DNA of 64,000 nucleotides from CAWEQO01 sp963811225 (GTDB lineage Bacteria > Chloroflexota > Anaerolineae > Anaerolineales > Anaerolineaceae): assembly GCA_963811225.1 (NCBI GenBank), contig CAWEQO010000018.1:1-64000 (forward strand). The letters are read 5' to 3'. Both the position numbers and the translations under genes were made by a program. The notes under the pieces are model-generated. The model was given only the letters and a program-made list of their open reading frames with translations, was not told the DNA's origin and made no database searches. Each line of letters begins with the position of its first letter. Within the stretch, counting starts at the first letter, position 1. Below, piece by piece: positions 17,301 to 25,968 of this stretch.

Positions 17301-18973
17301 AGCAGGATACCGACTTGGTCTATTTCTCGCTGTTTGCTGAGATCGGCAAGGCGGGCCTGGTTTTGAATAAAAAGACCCTATTTATCCTGTTACATGACGA
17401 CCGGGTCTACAATCACAACGAACTGCACGAACTCCGCCGGGCGGCCGATGAATTCTTACGAAAGCACGACCAAGAGTTTGTCCATACCGCAGATCAGGAT
17501 AAAGAGCTACCCCAGCCAAACGTTATCTTTTTGATCACCCCCGGACCAGCTCTAGAGCTGCAGCAGAATATTCAATTACTGGAACGCCGCTCACCGTACA
17601 TCATTCTACTAACTCCCGACAGGCTGGCCTCGATCCTCATTTCGCAAAATACGACCCGCGCCCTATTACAACAGGCATTCTCCGTTACTGGCCGGGTTCC
17701 TTTTTCGCCCTACCGCCTGTCTGGAAGCCTGGACGGCGACTCGCGCCTGTTTGTCGGTCGAGTGGAGGAAATCGAGCACATCATGCAGAACATCGATCGC
17801 GATCATTATGCGATCGTTGGCAGCCGCCGGATTGGAAAAACTTCTCTTCTAACGCGGATTGAATACCTGCTGAAGCAAGAGGAGGCAGCGCGAAAGCACT
17901 ACTGCCTGTTCTTGCGGTTGAGCAAGAATACAGACGAGGTGAACTTCTACGAGCTGATTCGGGCCGAACTGGTGCGAATGAAACGCCCCGAACTGGCCAA
18001 CCGCCTCGCCCAGAAACCGGAAGGTCGTTTCCATGATTTACAAGAAGTCATGCAAATCCTGTACGATGAGCTGGGGCGACCGGTTGTGCTGCTGATTGAT
18101 GAGGTGGATGCCCTCTATTTCTATGACTTCTATAAAAATAAGGAACGCCTCTTCCAGTTCCTGCGAAATAACCTTGCCCAAACTCACCTGTGCACATTTA
18201 TCATGACCGGGTATCACCATGTTTACATGAAACGATACAGCACAGCATCTGTCTTCAACAACTTCTGCACCTTCATTCGCCTTCAACAGGTTCAGTCGGA
18301 TGACGTCGCCCGCCTCGTCAATATGATCTACAACTTTAACGTGGATGTGGTGAAACCGGATGAGATTTTGGGCGAAGTGATGAAAGGCACTTTTGGCATT
18401 CCCTACCTAGTCCAGCGAGCCTGCTACCAAATCTTACAGCGCCTAGATCTGTACCGCTTGCACAAGCTCGAACCGGAAACCGTAAAAATGGTTGTCGATC
18501 AAAAGCTCAACGCAGAGCTAATCCTTGAGTTCTGGGACAAACTAGAAATCGACGATATCATGGCCCAACACGAAACCGATGAAGAGCCGGATTCGAAAGA
18601 GCTCCAAATTTGCAAGATCAAGGTCATCTTGCTGTCGACAGTAGAACAGCGCTACGAATCCTCCGAAAAGGATTACGAAATCCGTTTGAAACCAGATATC
18701 AAGAAGAAATACTTTACCTCGAAAGAGGTGACTGAATATGTACGACCGCACGTAGACCCAAAAATATGGGATATAACACCAGACGAAGTCGATCGCCTGC
18801 TGCGCTCTCTGACCATGCTACTCATTATGAGCCCGTATGAAGAGCAAAACGCTTATCTCTTCACCAACGATATTCTGCCCAATCTTCTCATGGGACCGCA
18901 AAGCCAGAAGCGGGTCGATTTGTTCGGCGAGCTATACCGCCTGACCGAACGGCTGGAAAATTTAAAGCAATAA
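11354..18973 (+). CDS. 2539-residue beta-propeller and STAND-like NTPase protein
   Basis: I recognise no described family for the whole chain. Reading along it: a short helical start; beta-propeller-like repeats at about 65-350; a helical insert (385-515); a second propeller (about 520-850, with repeated blades such as VLAATRDGQVFQLDL and IAMVCSDGFVYRIRP); a long helical, HEAT-like stretch (about 860-1280); a beta-sandwich-like part (1295-1425); a P-loop-like domain whose Walker A has decayed (ECADLARSS at 1449-1457) with winged-helix-like sequence after it; an alpha/beta domain (about 1980-2110); then an intact AAA_16/STAND-type ATPase with VGR entry, Walker A GSRRIGKT (2156-2163) and Walker B LLIDEVD (Asp2249, Glu2250); and a winged-helix-like end. 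No signal peptide or membrane helix is seen, so it is cytoplasmic. The next gene starts 35 bases later. Sensor-type STAND logic (large repeat sensor plus NTPase switch) is inferred. Confidence 0.8.
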   Translation: MISFPQAENYSSLARELLKTISSHTASASTANLENLSKLLYPLEKSHFARGEFISLPSPVNALLVLSQSGEKSGSVVELVCACENHTLHLLQYQPGEPLKEIDQIGFPKHPMIGFGVPPHVQGFPTPDPFLILLKSGVPKSYNFISAGNSNASVLDLHPSQQVIPTDTVMLARRFGKLNFKALAALYVLRNPNTNQFSLYGTGLFETTVQFNLQGRPLAVAFTPQQVLLGLQGETLTALTWDGVGFQPDPKWPAAGVPLTGEVQGLAVVTAKQTHAEYILAATSERMLFVLDTTGHILERIQIPHNLTALDLSSQNIWLADELGQIAQIQPVFTPLADDPLPRFTEISTLAPSKKHERLTCSWFTSQDPALVAAASEIFCKGLLENRQWADEILKVLEPYPFEIAQVVIAHFARHILEQENYDQPSVRKLVDWMGSFALRSSLEIKRLVSRVTGQIIAHFGTIENATPEWNRLTDLRAMDDREWLEFRLQSVASPSHQPKQAVALSNLLGGYAEMLNHRYVLEWSFSTIGPIRVVLPFERGASVLAATRDGQVFQLDLHQHKVIQKDLHLDPSAGIPNAMAYTQDGSVFLATSSGKLYKSQLDGTRIEAFQPIGQVEGDIRNLVCLQSSSTATSPWRLVIGSSEGQIHMYQGGPDGENWQLIRSEQLPVGEIRALVLCNLPNESMKVEPTLLAGGSTLEGRGCLYQLNPETLEIRRSLSFLSPVLAIKAMSDNIAMVCSDGFVYRIRPDGWLNWRWRAGLTARNLEVCDLIGDQGSELVIGAESYHKSDGNYLLVLDQNGLSRWIIPMPAPVVNVQSFLGVDQQPRLIVTGLDHSLQVIKVIPPLGRTENEVTERTKACLKQAAETSGYPEAVLLETWLYDMSQPELQGYACFRLSQASYGQIPDAFLDLDPAESAPIVQRAYLRSLVDLVARPDCPEPIFMESLRRLEALVANQSGIIDYAVLAALREIALLIDISIENLDIWSPILRAASEWPQHEIRHNCLMLIKRILSKQETLPRENLPKVIWDILKAILQEGNGYTDPWIAEDISLLLREMLPQKPQNDETPSSYPVTATWRLYHQALMVLKSPSVLISLGQNGLKRLGGEGVERAICCLGELARFESPTETVKSLQALGEALQPSTAPALARAEDPFLQVYRLMSSGAALANGDEWQRFAGDLHYEGGIDSLKAALRIIEADGSQLLEYYEELLVYIHEFTNKRIQVDTLQHLYSDITHLSIRIFEDGSARKKTWISPLWAGLAGMLKTWTDSDGVLVKWIEDVRRPAEPKLEYVSVTLMRGEMNLIANLMNPSFGARIDDLQLFLDDITLEARGTFLKGKKGYFSENSPNTFTLNSQEQRRLEIRLPLTEAELNQLRFDTNGHLRACLRIPILYYKQASDLGVNELSVEFLLDRQSLASLNLRHDLPTHWQSVRKVIDRQLKERNGQMLLLECADLARSSLLEYLISQCDPNTFRLFELQNLISELNKHRDFLAAQRAILAWFAERIWRENADLPNLIRGSGSPATTFLQGATSQHSPEMIIFNQWDRLIDYAARLNQQIMQVLYSTLEVLLSWCQKNKIPLILVGSYLSRLILTACWPRLASRIFVINVNRVETGPGRSTFEMADAVRALLKDRNLLGLLDDSLEPSPAQLLCEWSGGHLQVLELMLDALSEARRYNQSIPKNMQEFFLNYARRQNFFSSWWMWQGPFERITLAFTAVGEISLEQPTWAETGMVLAHEFYPYSRHRRMGSSGPIASGTVLKDKEAAAIRRAENYQYGDISISGLVPFKPIEEWNKPGAMWMQVLSAGGRQVLEQLAEDGLMKERASTSLPRYYHITIPLYRQWLIDTRAAEYMMRAAENSQENWFPGSLARLAENSRGELLFPGRNTGSINQDLPLTQLTAIRSALTRDTRLLFMKVYGLRDVNTQDTDERWSRLVDFSGRLRAWFSSEVHSFGPEATMALIASLKYFFALTIPDTEGDAWSIHQQDTDLVYFSLFAEIGKAGLVLNKKTLFILLHDDRVYNHNELHELRRAADEFLRKHDQEFVHTADQDKELPQPNVIFLITPGPALELQQNIQLLERRSPYIILLTPDRLASILISQNTTRALLQQAFSVTGRVPFSPYRLSGSLDGDSRLFVGRVEEIEHIMQNIDRDHYAIVGSRRIGKTSLLTRIEYLLKQEEAARKHYCLFLRLSKNTDEVNFYELIRAELVRMKRPELANRLAQKPEGRFHDLQEVMQILYDELGRPVVLLIDEVDALYFYDFYKNKERLFQFLRNNLAQTHLCTFIMTGYHHVYMKRYSTASVFNNFCTFIRLQQVQSDDVARLVNMIYNFNVDVVKPDEILGEVMKGTFGIPYLVQRACYQILQRLDLYRLHKLEPETVKMVVDQKLNAELILEFWDKLEIDDIMAQHETDEEPDSKELQICKIKVILLSTVEQRYESSEKDYEIRLKPDIKKKYFTSKEVTEYVRPHVDPKIWDITPDEVDRLLRSLTMLLIMSPYEEQNAYLFTNDILPNLLMGPQSQKRVDLFGELYRLTERLENLKQ

Positions 18974-19008
18974 ACGCAAGAGATCAAGGAAAGCCCCGGG
19001 GAACAAAA

Positions 19009-21996
19009 ATGGAACCTTTGCTATCGCGTCGGTTGACCAATTTTGAAAAAGACAGTGATGAGGAATACACCCTGCAGAACCTTGCATCGATCTTGATGTC
19101 CAGGTCCAAAACACAAGGTTTCTTAATCCACGCCGGCCCTGGCAGTGGAAAAAGCCGCTTGCTAGAAGCCCTCGGACAGGCGATTGGCACGGACGAATCG
19201 GTCCTACCCGTTGGACCGATCAATATGAGTGTTTACCGAGGGCAGCCACATGGCAAAGAGATTATGGAGGACCTGCTGCGTGAGGTGCTGCGAGTTTGTC
19301 AGGTGCGGTCGATCCCGGACGTGCTCCAGTCTGGGCAGTTCCGGCGTGAAGTCAACAACCGCGGGATCAGTGCCGTCTTTTGTGATACCGTCGAAGCAGC
19401 CGGAAAAGCAGGATTCCGTCGAATTATTTTGCTCCTGGATAATTTTGACGATATCCACCCATCTGGAGCCGTATCGGTCGCCAGCCAGCTGCGCCGCCTA
19501 TACGACAGCAGCTACCTTATCGGCGAATTCAATTTCGTTCTTATTAGCAAAAATGATCTGGATGAACTGTACCGTCTACATACATTTTCACCGTTGAGAG
19601 GCGTGACCAGCCTGTTCCTGCTGCTCGGTTTCGATCAATTGGAAATGGAATCGTTCATCGATGATTGGCTCCAGAACAACAACCATGAACTTGAGCTATC
19701 TGCCGAAGATAAACGGCAAATTCACTGGTACACACGTGGATACCTTTCTCTGATCAAATCCATCTTAGACCTGCTGGCAGATAACCGCAAACCTGGAAAT
19801 CCGCCTTATTCCGTCGTCCAGGCAGTTGAAGATATCTGCCGGGACTATTACTTCCACGAGCCTCTGCGGACCGTCTTGCGGGAAATTGAGGATATTGCGC
19901 CCTCCATTAATGAATTGAATCTGGTCACAGCGCTGCAGGATATGATTGATCACGGGGTCGCCTCAGAGCGTTACGACCATGGAACACGCACCTTGCTGGC
20001 GATGGGAATATTTGTCTGGAACAAAGAGGAGATCACGTGGGCGAACCCCATCGTTCATCAGTTCTGGGAAGGATTTGGGCGGCGGGTGTTAGCTGACTGG
20101 AATCACCGACCGTTCGCCTCTAAGGAGGCTACCCTAAGCGCACAGGGCACGGTACGAGTGACCTTGTTAATCGACCTGGGCTTCTTTATTAAAAATATGG
20201 AAAAGTTTGAGGAAGTACGGGGCAGCAAACAATGGGTCGAACAACTGCGCCAGCTTCAGTCACAACTGCCAGATGGTCTTTTTGACCGTTGGGAAACCCA
20301 TGAAAGCGGGAAAGGCGCTGATTTTTACGCCGCCCTTGGGCGCGATCTGAACCTTTTCCGGGCAGAAGTGATGCAGACCTCTTTCACCCCTGTTTACCAA
20401 ACCCGCGTGCGCGATTTCGATCTCGACTTTGAAGACCGCTTGACCCTGATCCCTTATTCTCAAGAGGAAGGCACCATCCGCGAGATCAAGACGGCGCTGC
20501 ACAAGGAATGGAATCGCTGGGATACCGTGCAAGTGCAGCTGACCCGCAGCGGAGCAATGCGTATCACACTCCTGCGCGAAATTCCGCACGCGCGCCCTTT
20601 GCTGCAGGTGCTCGACGACATGCTCCACCTGGAACAGGAAATTTCAACAGGTGAAAAACAGGCGGAAATCACCGTCCAGTGGGAGCTGGCTATTGCCATC
20701 GTGCAGGCATTCTTCTCCCAAGCCGCCCCAGTACTGCCAGACAGCTTGAAAATTTGGGCGGTCCCACCCATCCCACGCAGCGCAAACATGCCGACCGTCA
20801 ACCACCACGCCCCCCTCTATCCGCATCGCGATCGGTATATCATCTACCAATTCCGCAAGTTGTGCAACTGCCGCCCGGGTAACCTTGTAGAGCGCCGAAA
20901 CCGGAAGATTATTGAGGTCGAAGATCTTAAACCGCTGCTCGGAGAAAACAACAGTCGGACAAAGGAAAAGTGGAATACCGCCTTTTCTTATGGGCAAGAG
21001 TTGGCTATCCTGATGGAAGGTGTCATGCTGGATTTCAACGAGTATGAGGCCCCTGCAAATGAGATTGGCAGCGGCACGACAAAACTGGATTCCGAGATGC
21101 CAACCATCAAGCTGGAAAATATCGAAAGGCTGCTCAAGAAGGATTGCTCAAGCTGGAGCAACGAGCTTTTCAATATCTCGCTCGATAATGCCCTCATCCT
21201 TTATAACAGCGTAACGCTTGTCACACACAGCGAAACCGCCCTTGGAGACGATATCTACTGCCAGGCATGCAAAAGCTACACGCGCGAGCGGTTCCGGAAA
21301 TTGCACTTTGCCCACCGCACCATTCAGTATGAGGATTACTGGCAGTGTGTCACGATTGGGCTGGAATACCTGCTCGAACTGCGCTGGGCCGCACAATGGG
21401 TCACGAATCAATTGGTCAATTGCCTCAGTGATGTTGCGGAATATATCAGCCAGCCAGTCAAAGAACGTGACCCGAGAAAGCTCCAGCAGCTTCTAAAACA
21501 TATTGCCCTGGAGAACAGGCTGCTGTCCCACCTGCGGGAGGCCACCATCCCTTTACGAATTGCATCCGCGGACTATGCCGTGCAAAAATACGAGTTCTTC
21601 ATCGAGGAAAGCCATCTGCGGGAAATTATTCAAAACGGCGAAAAAGATATCGACAACATCAATTCTTTCTTACAGCGCGATGAGGACCAACGCCAGCAGG
21701 AAGAAAGCAAAAAAGAGAACGCTTTCTTTACCCTGGCTGGATTGGGCTTGGCTGTTTTAGCGATTGTTAGCGCCTTCCCTTCGTTTCTAGCGGATGTAAC
21801 CCAAACTTATAAGAACATGTTCAACCCTGATAAGGTGATCACCAATCCTTCAGTCAATGGTCCAGTAAATCTTATAGCTGCTGCTTTCTTTGTTCTCCTG
21901 CTGGCGGCTTACATTTTACTGATAGTGCGATTCTTGAGACGCCACGAACGAGAAAAGAACCAATTACCGATTAATAACGGTATCATTAAAAGATAG
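19009..21996 (+). CDS. Membrane-anchored P-loop NTPase, partner of the giant NTPase
   Basis: This 995-residue protein opens with an AAA_16/STAND-like ATPase: Walker A GPGSGKS (43-49), Walker B RIILLLDNFDD (Asp144) and a sensor-like FVLISK. A helical lid and winged-helix-like region follow to about 370, then a long unassigned region. Near the C-terminus a charged helical, probably coiled-coil stretch (about 850-900) leads into two membrane helices (about 905-928 and 954-976) with a short loop of about 25 residues and a basic tail (RRHEREKNQ). This C-terminal layout would let the protein anchor or perforate the inner membrane. It sits 35 bases behind the 2539-residue gene, same strand, so one operon is near certain. 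No known name fits; an effector role is inference. Confidence 0.8.
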   Translation: MEPLLSRRLTNFEKDSDEEYTLQNLASILMSRSKTQGFLIHAGPGSGKSRLLEALGQAIGTDESVLPVGPINMSVYRGQPHGKEIMEDLLREVLRVCQVRSIPDVLQSGQFRREVNNRGISAVFCDTVEAAGKAGFRRIILLLDNFDDIHPSGAVSVASQLRRLYDSSYLIGEFNFVLISKNDLDELYRLHTFSPLRGVTSLFLLLGFDQLEMESFIDDWLQNNNHELELSAEDKRQIHWYTRGYLSLIKSILDLLADNRKPGNPPYSVVQAVEDICRDYYFHEPLRTVLREIEDIAPSINELNLVTALQDMIDHGVASERYDHGTRTLLAMGIFVWNKEEITWANPIVHQFWEGFGRRVLADWNHRPFASKEATLSAQGTVRVTLLIDLGFFIKNMEKFEEVRGSKQWVEQLRQLQSQLPDGLFDRWETHESGKGADFYAALGRDLNLFRAEVMQTSFTPVYQTRVRDFDLDFEDRLTLIPYSQEEGTIREIKTALHKEWNRWDTVQVQLTRSGAMRITLLREIPHARPLLQVLDDMLHLEQEISTGEKQAEITVQWELAIAIVQAFFSQAAPVLPDSLKIWAVPPIPRSANMPTVNHHAPLYPHRDRYIIYQFRKLCNCRPGNLVERRNRKIIEVEDLKPLLGENNSRTKEKWNTAFSYGQELAILMEGVMLDFNEYEAPANEIGSGTTKLDSEMPTIKLENIERLLKKDCSSWSNELFNISLDNALILYNSVTLVTHSETALGDDIYCQACKSYTRERFRKLHFAHRTIQYEDYWQCVTIGLEYLLELRWAAQWVTNQLVNCLSDVAEYISQPVKERDPRKLQQLLKHIALENRLLSHLREATIPLRIASADYAVQKYEFFIEESHLREIIQNGEKDIDNINSFLQRDEDQRQQEESKKENAFFTLAGLGLAVLAIVSAFPSFLADVTQTYKNMFNPDKVITNPSVNGPVNLIAAAFFVLLLAAYILLIVRFLRRHEREKNQLPINNGIIKR

Positions 21997-22381
21997 TCTT
22001 TGTCACCTTCTTAATAAATTTGGAAAATATGGGGAAAAATTATGTTGGGGTATCTGTTGAATGACGATGATCGTTACTCTACAGTCGTTATAATCAATGT
22101 TGCAATCGCTGAATGAAGCTGGCTGGGTCAACACAACCAAGGATCGTTCCAATCGGCCGAAGCAGTGCACAAACGACCGTTCCTCACGAACCGCGACATC
22201 ATCAAAAATTGGACGGCCCATTTATAACTGGTCGCTCATCCTCAATCAGTTGGTGACCCGCTTCGAGAATTGGCTTCCCCATTAACTGTAGTTTCGCCAA
22301 AAAGGGCGAACAGCGCCTTAAAGACCGACACAAAAACGGCGAATGATCGAACTTCTGGCAGGTGAAAACAAGGCGTCTTGC
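21997..22381. other. Spacer with no clear gene
   Basis: This 385-base stretch separates the NTPase operon from the converging LacI gene. A 62-codon plus frame (22097-22285) ends NWSLILNQLVTRFENWLPH and may be a transposase scrap, but I cannot name the family. A short hairpin (TTCGCC..AAAAA..GGCGAA at about 22307-22323) could act as a terminator. Confidence 0.4.
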
Positions 22382-23428
22382 TTACCCTACCCCCTTCACC
22401 CCGGCTGCCCTCACCGGCCCGGTGCTGCGGCGGATATTCAGCTCGGGCCGCAGCAGCACCTGCTGCGGATCGGTCAGCTCCCCGGTCATGTGTCCGATCA
22501 GGATGCGGGCAGCTTGATAGCCCATATCGAGGGCCGGGAAGGAAATGGTGGATAGGGGCGGTACGATCAGCTCGCTGATCGAGTCACTGAACAGCCCAAT
22601 GATCGATAAGTCTTCCGGCACGCTCCGGCCGCTGATCTGCATCGCTTTGAGAAGCCCGGGGATGCCAATGTCCTGCGGGACGACGATAGCAGTGATGTCC
22701 GGGTATTCTGAAAGCAGATCGAGTACCACAGATTCTGGAAGATCGTTCTTCAGGTCAACCGCTCGCCACAGGATAGGTAGATCAAACTGCTGGCAGGCTT
22801 TTTGATAGCCCTGCAGCGCCCAGGTTGCAAAGCCATATTCCTTCTCTTGCAGTACCGGAGCCAGGGTGATGAAACCAATCTTTCGGTGCCCAAGCGCTGC
22901 CAGATATTGGACGGCGTCAGCCACCCCTTTACCAATATCAAAGTCAACATAACTCAAGCCGGTGTTATCCGTGCAGCGCCCTACCATCACAAAGGGTAGA
23001 TTGTGCTCTTGCAGAAGTTTCACCCGGCGGTCGTGAGTCAGGATTTCCATTAAGATGATGCCGTCCGCCTGTCCACTCCTAAAGATCGAGAGCAGATCAT
23101 TATCGTTCAGCGAGTTCACGATCAGGTTGAGCGAATAGCCGGCGTCCTCACAGCTCATGGCGGCGCTGGTCACGATGCTCTGGGAGGGTGGGTTGAAGTC
23201 CTGGGGATAGTGCAGGGCGATGAAATGGCTTTTACCCGAACGGAGCTGCTGCCAGGCCAGCTGCGGGGCAAAGCCCTGTTCTTCGATCAACTGTAAAACG
23301 CGCTGGCGGGTTGCCTCGGCCACGTCCGGGCGATTGTTAAGGATGCGAGAAACCGTGGTGGTCGAAACACCACTGGCATTCGCAATATCAACGATGGTCA
23401 CCTTTTTCAGCTTTGATCGTTTTTCCAC
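22382..23428 (-). CDS. LacI-family transcriptional regulator
   Basis: This 348-residue regulator has the LacI N-terminal HTH with hinge (VTIVDIANASGVSTTTVSRILNNR, residues 9-32) and a periplasmic-binding-protein-like ligand domain to about residue 335. It is the last gene of the sugar operon, 40 bases after the GH31 gene, so it probably senses a sugar released by that enzyme and controls the operon promoter. The palindromes at 30582-30617, with a CG dyad centre typical of LacI sites, are the likely operators. Confidence 0.88.
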   Translation of the reverse strand: MEKRSKLKKVTIVDIANASGVSTTTVSRILNNRPDVAEATRQRVLQLIEEQGFAPQLAWQQLRSGKSHFIALHYPQDFNPPSQSIVTSAAMSCEDAGYSLNLIVNSLNDNDLLSIFRSGQADGIILMEILTHDRRVKLLQEHNLPFVMVGRCTDNTGLSYVDFDIGKGVADAVQYLAALGHRKIGFITLAPVLQEKEYGFATWALQGYQKACQQFDLPILWRAVDLKNDLPESVVLDLLSEYPDITAIVVPQDIGIPGLLKAMQISGRSVPEDLSIIGLFSDSISELIVPPLSTISFPALDMGYQAARILIGHMTGELTDPQQVLLRPELNIRRSTGPVRAAGVKGVG

Positions 23429-23468
23429 GAATAAGATTCCCTTTCAAGCGAAGGATAGGTTGAGCGCT

Positions 23469-25905
23469 TTACAATTGAACCATAACTGGTTGGCCGTTAT
23501 ATAGTACCGATGAGTTCCATCCAGTCCGGGAAGCTCCAGGATGGGCTCCCCCTTCATGGAGAAAAACTTCAAAGGTCTGTTGTTCAGGCATCCCGGTATA
23601 CTTCCCTTGGCGCGCCCCCAATGTCAACTGTCTCTCGGCATCCTGCCAGTGGATATCGATCATTGAAAACTCGCCGTCTTCATAATGATACTGATCGCCC
23701 TCGTCCTCGTAAAGTTCAAAGGAGCCATCTCTTCCAGGATAGATGTGCAGTTCAATGGGCGCTCCAGGCAGGTCATTCACGTGCTGGCGGACGGGACCCA
23801 TTGGCAGAATGGAGCCGGCGCGCACAAACAGCGGCAGACGGCTGATGGGGGCTTCGGCTTGAATCGTTTGGCCGCCAGAATAGATATTGCCCGGTCCAGA
23901 AGTCAACCCAATCTGCGCCGCTGGGCAGGTAGACCGGGCGGGTTTGCGGTATGCCCTTGAGAGGCTGCGATCCCACATCATACAGCATAGGCCGGGTGAC
24001 CGGGTTCACCATCAGCGCCGGACCGAATAGATATTGATCGCGAACATCATAAGTGGCCGGGTCGGCGCGGAAATCAAACGGCAGGGCGCGCAGCATCGTG
24101 TAATCGTGATGGGTGGTCCAGCCTGCCAAAGAGTAGATGTATGGCAGCAAACGGTAACGCAGCTCCAGAGCGCTCACCAGGGCATCGTAGAAAGGCTCGC
24201 CGGGTTCGCCAAATCGCCAGATTTCACGAGGTGTGTCGGTGCCGTGTGTGCGGAACATTGGCAGAAAAGCTCCATATTGGAACCAGCGCACAAACAATTC
24301 GCGGTATCCGAGGTCCGCCACCCCCTCGTCATAATCGCCGCTCCAGAACCACATCTCCGGCTTGCGCTTGACAAAGAATCCGCCAATGTCGAGCGTCCAG
24401 TAAGGCATACCCGTGGCGCAGAAATTGAGCCCCTCCGCAATCTGGCGGCGGAAGGTTTCCCAACGGGCGGCGGTATCTCCAGACCAGGTAACGGTGGCAT
24501 ATCGCTGCTGGCCCAGGTAGGCCGAGCGGGTCAGATTGATCACCCGCTTTTCCTTCGCAGCCCGGCGCTGGCCTTCATAGATGCCCTGCGAATGCAGGAG
24601 CGAATAGGCATTGATCTGTTCCGGATCGAGGTAGCGTTTAGCCTCCTCCGTGTTGATCCGCAAGCGTTCTTCCGGCTCAGGCTTATTGGCCCCTTTCCAG
24701 TCGGCTTCAAAGGGTTCCGTGCAGTCGCACCACCAGGCGTCAATGCCATGGGAAAAGAGCCCTTGATTCGCCTGCTCCCAGTAACAGGCGCGGGCCTCAG
24801 GACTGAAGGCGTTGTAGGTGGCCTGATTGCCCAGCAGGTAGGCGTTGTCCTTCATCTCCTGCCAGTTTGCGCCGCCGGGCCGCATAATCGGCCAGATCGA
24901 GATCATCATACGTGTATGAAGATCGTGCAGATCGGCAGTCATCTGGCTGGGGTTGGGGAATCGCTGCGGGTCGAACGTCTTTTGACCCCATAGATCGCCG
25001 GTCCATGACTTCCAATCCAGCACGATGCAATCTAGCGGCAGCTCGCGCCGGCGGTACTCGCGCGCGATGTCGATCAGTTCAGCCTGGGTCACGTAACGCT
25101 CTTTCGACTGGACGTATCCAAACGCCCATTTGGGCAGCATCGGCGAACGACCGGTCAGGGTCCGAATTTCATGAACGATCTGGTCAAATTCAGGACCGTA
25201 GAGAAAGTAATAATCGAGCGCATCATCCACGTCGCTCCAGAGGTAGGAGCCAAAGGCGTCATCATGGAATGTCATCAGGGAACAACTATCTATAAAAACT
25301 CCGTAGCCGCGCGTCGAGATCAGAACCGGAACAACGGCCTTCATATTCTGCTGGTACAGATACTGGTGCTGTCCGCGCAGGTTGAACATGCCCTCTTCAT
25401 GGGAGCCGAGACCATACAGCGCCTCGCCCTCCACCCATTCAAATTCAAGCTTGGTGTGGTAGGCTTTCCGGTCTACTACCTGGCGAACGTTGCGGGCATC
25501 CATGCGCACGCCGTCAGCGTTATCACGGCTCTCGATGGTGGTGGATTCATCGAACACAGAGACCAGCACATCTACCGGATCGAGCGTTTTCCCACCCCTG
25601 TCCGGTTCTTTGGTCAGCACCCGGCCCTGACGATCGAAATAAGTAAAGGCCAGCGTCTGGCGCTGGATGGCAATGGTCACGGCGGAGGTAGCCAAGATCA
25701 GACTCTCGGGCGTTTCTTCCACGGTATAAGCGATCTCGGGCTCGGGTTTGGCCGTCACGATCAGGCTGTCTTTTGGGCTGAATTCCGGCAGCAGGCTGAA
25801 GCGCACGCGGATGGCGCATGGAGAATAAGGGGTCAGTGAAAGATACCCCCGGTCGCTTGCGATATAGAGGCCTTCAGGTGTAGATGAGTAGGATTGTATA
25901 GGCAT
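23469..25905 (-). CDS. GH31 alpha-glycosidase (alpha-glucosidase/alpha-xylosidase type), one frameshift
   Basis: This family 31 glycoside hydrolase cleaves alpha-linked glucose or xylose with retention. The N-terminal beta domain covers about residues 1-260. The barrel carries the nucleophile Asp in WWCDCTEPFE and the acid/base Asp in TWSGDTAARWE, plus the family signature GFFVKRKPEMW. No signal peptide is seen, so it acts in the cytoplasm on imported oligosaccharides. A one-base insertion near 23885 (ACCGGGCAAT, after DFWTG) moves the last 130 or so residues (IYSGGQTIQAEAP to the end at 23469) into the next frame. The downstream frame keeps the family C-terminal domain, so a sequencing error is plausible. 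Confidence 0.88.
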
Positions 25906-25968
25906 AATTTTTCTTCTAAGAGTGGTCGATGACAGGTAGCGCCGGTTAAGAATCGATATGATAAAGGC

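Noticed and set aside
24034..24993. 319-codon plus frame within the GH31 gene
   Set aside because: It is antisense to the catalytic barrel of GH31; no family features.
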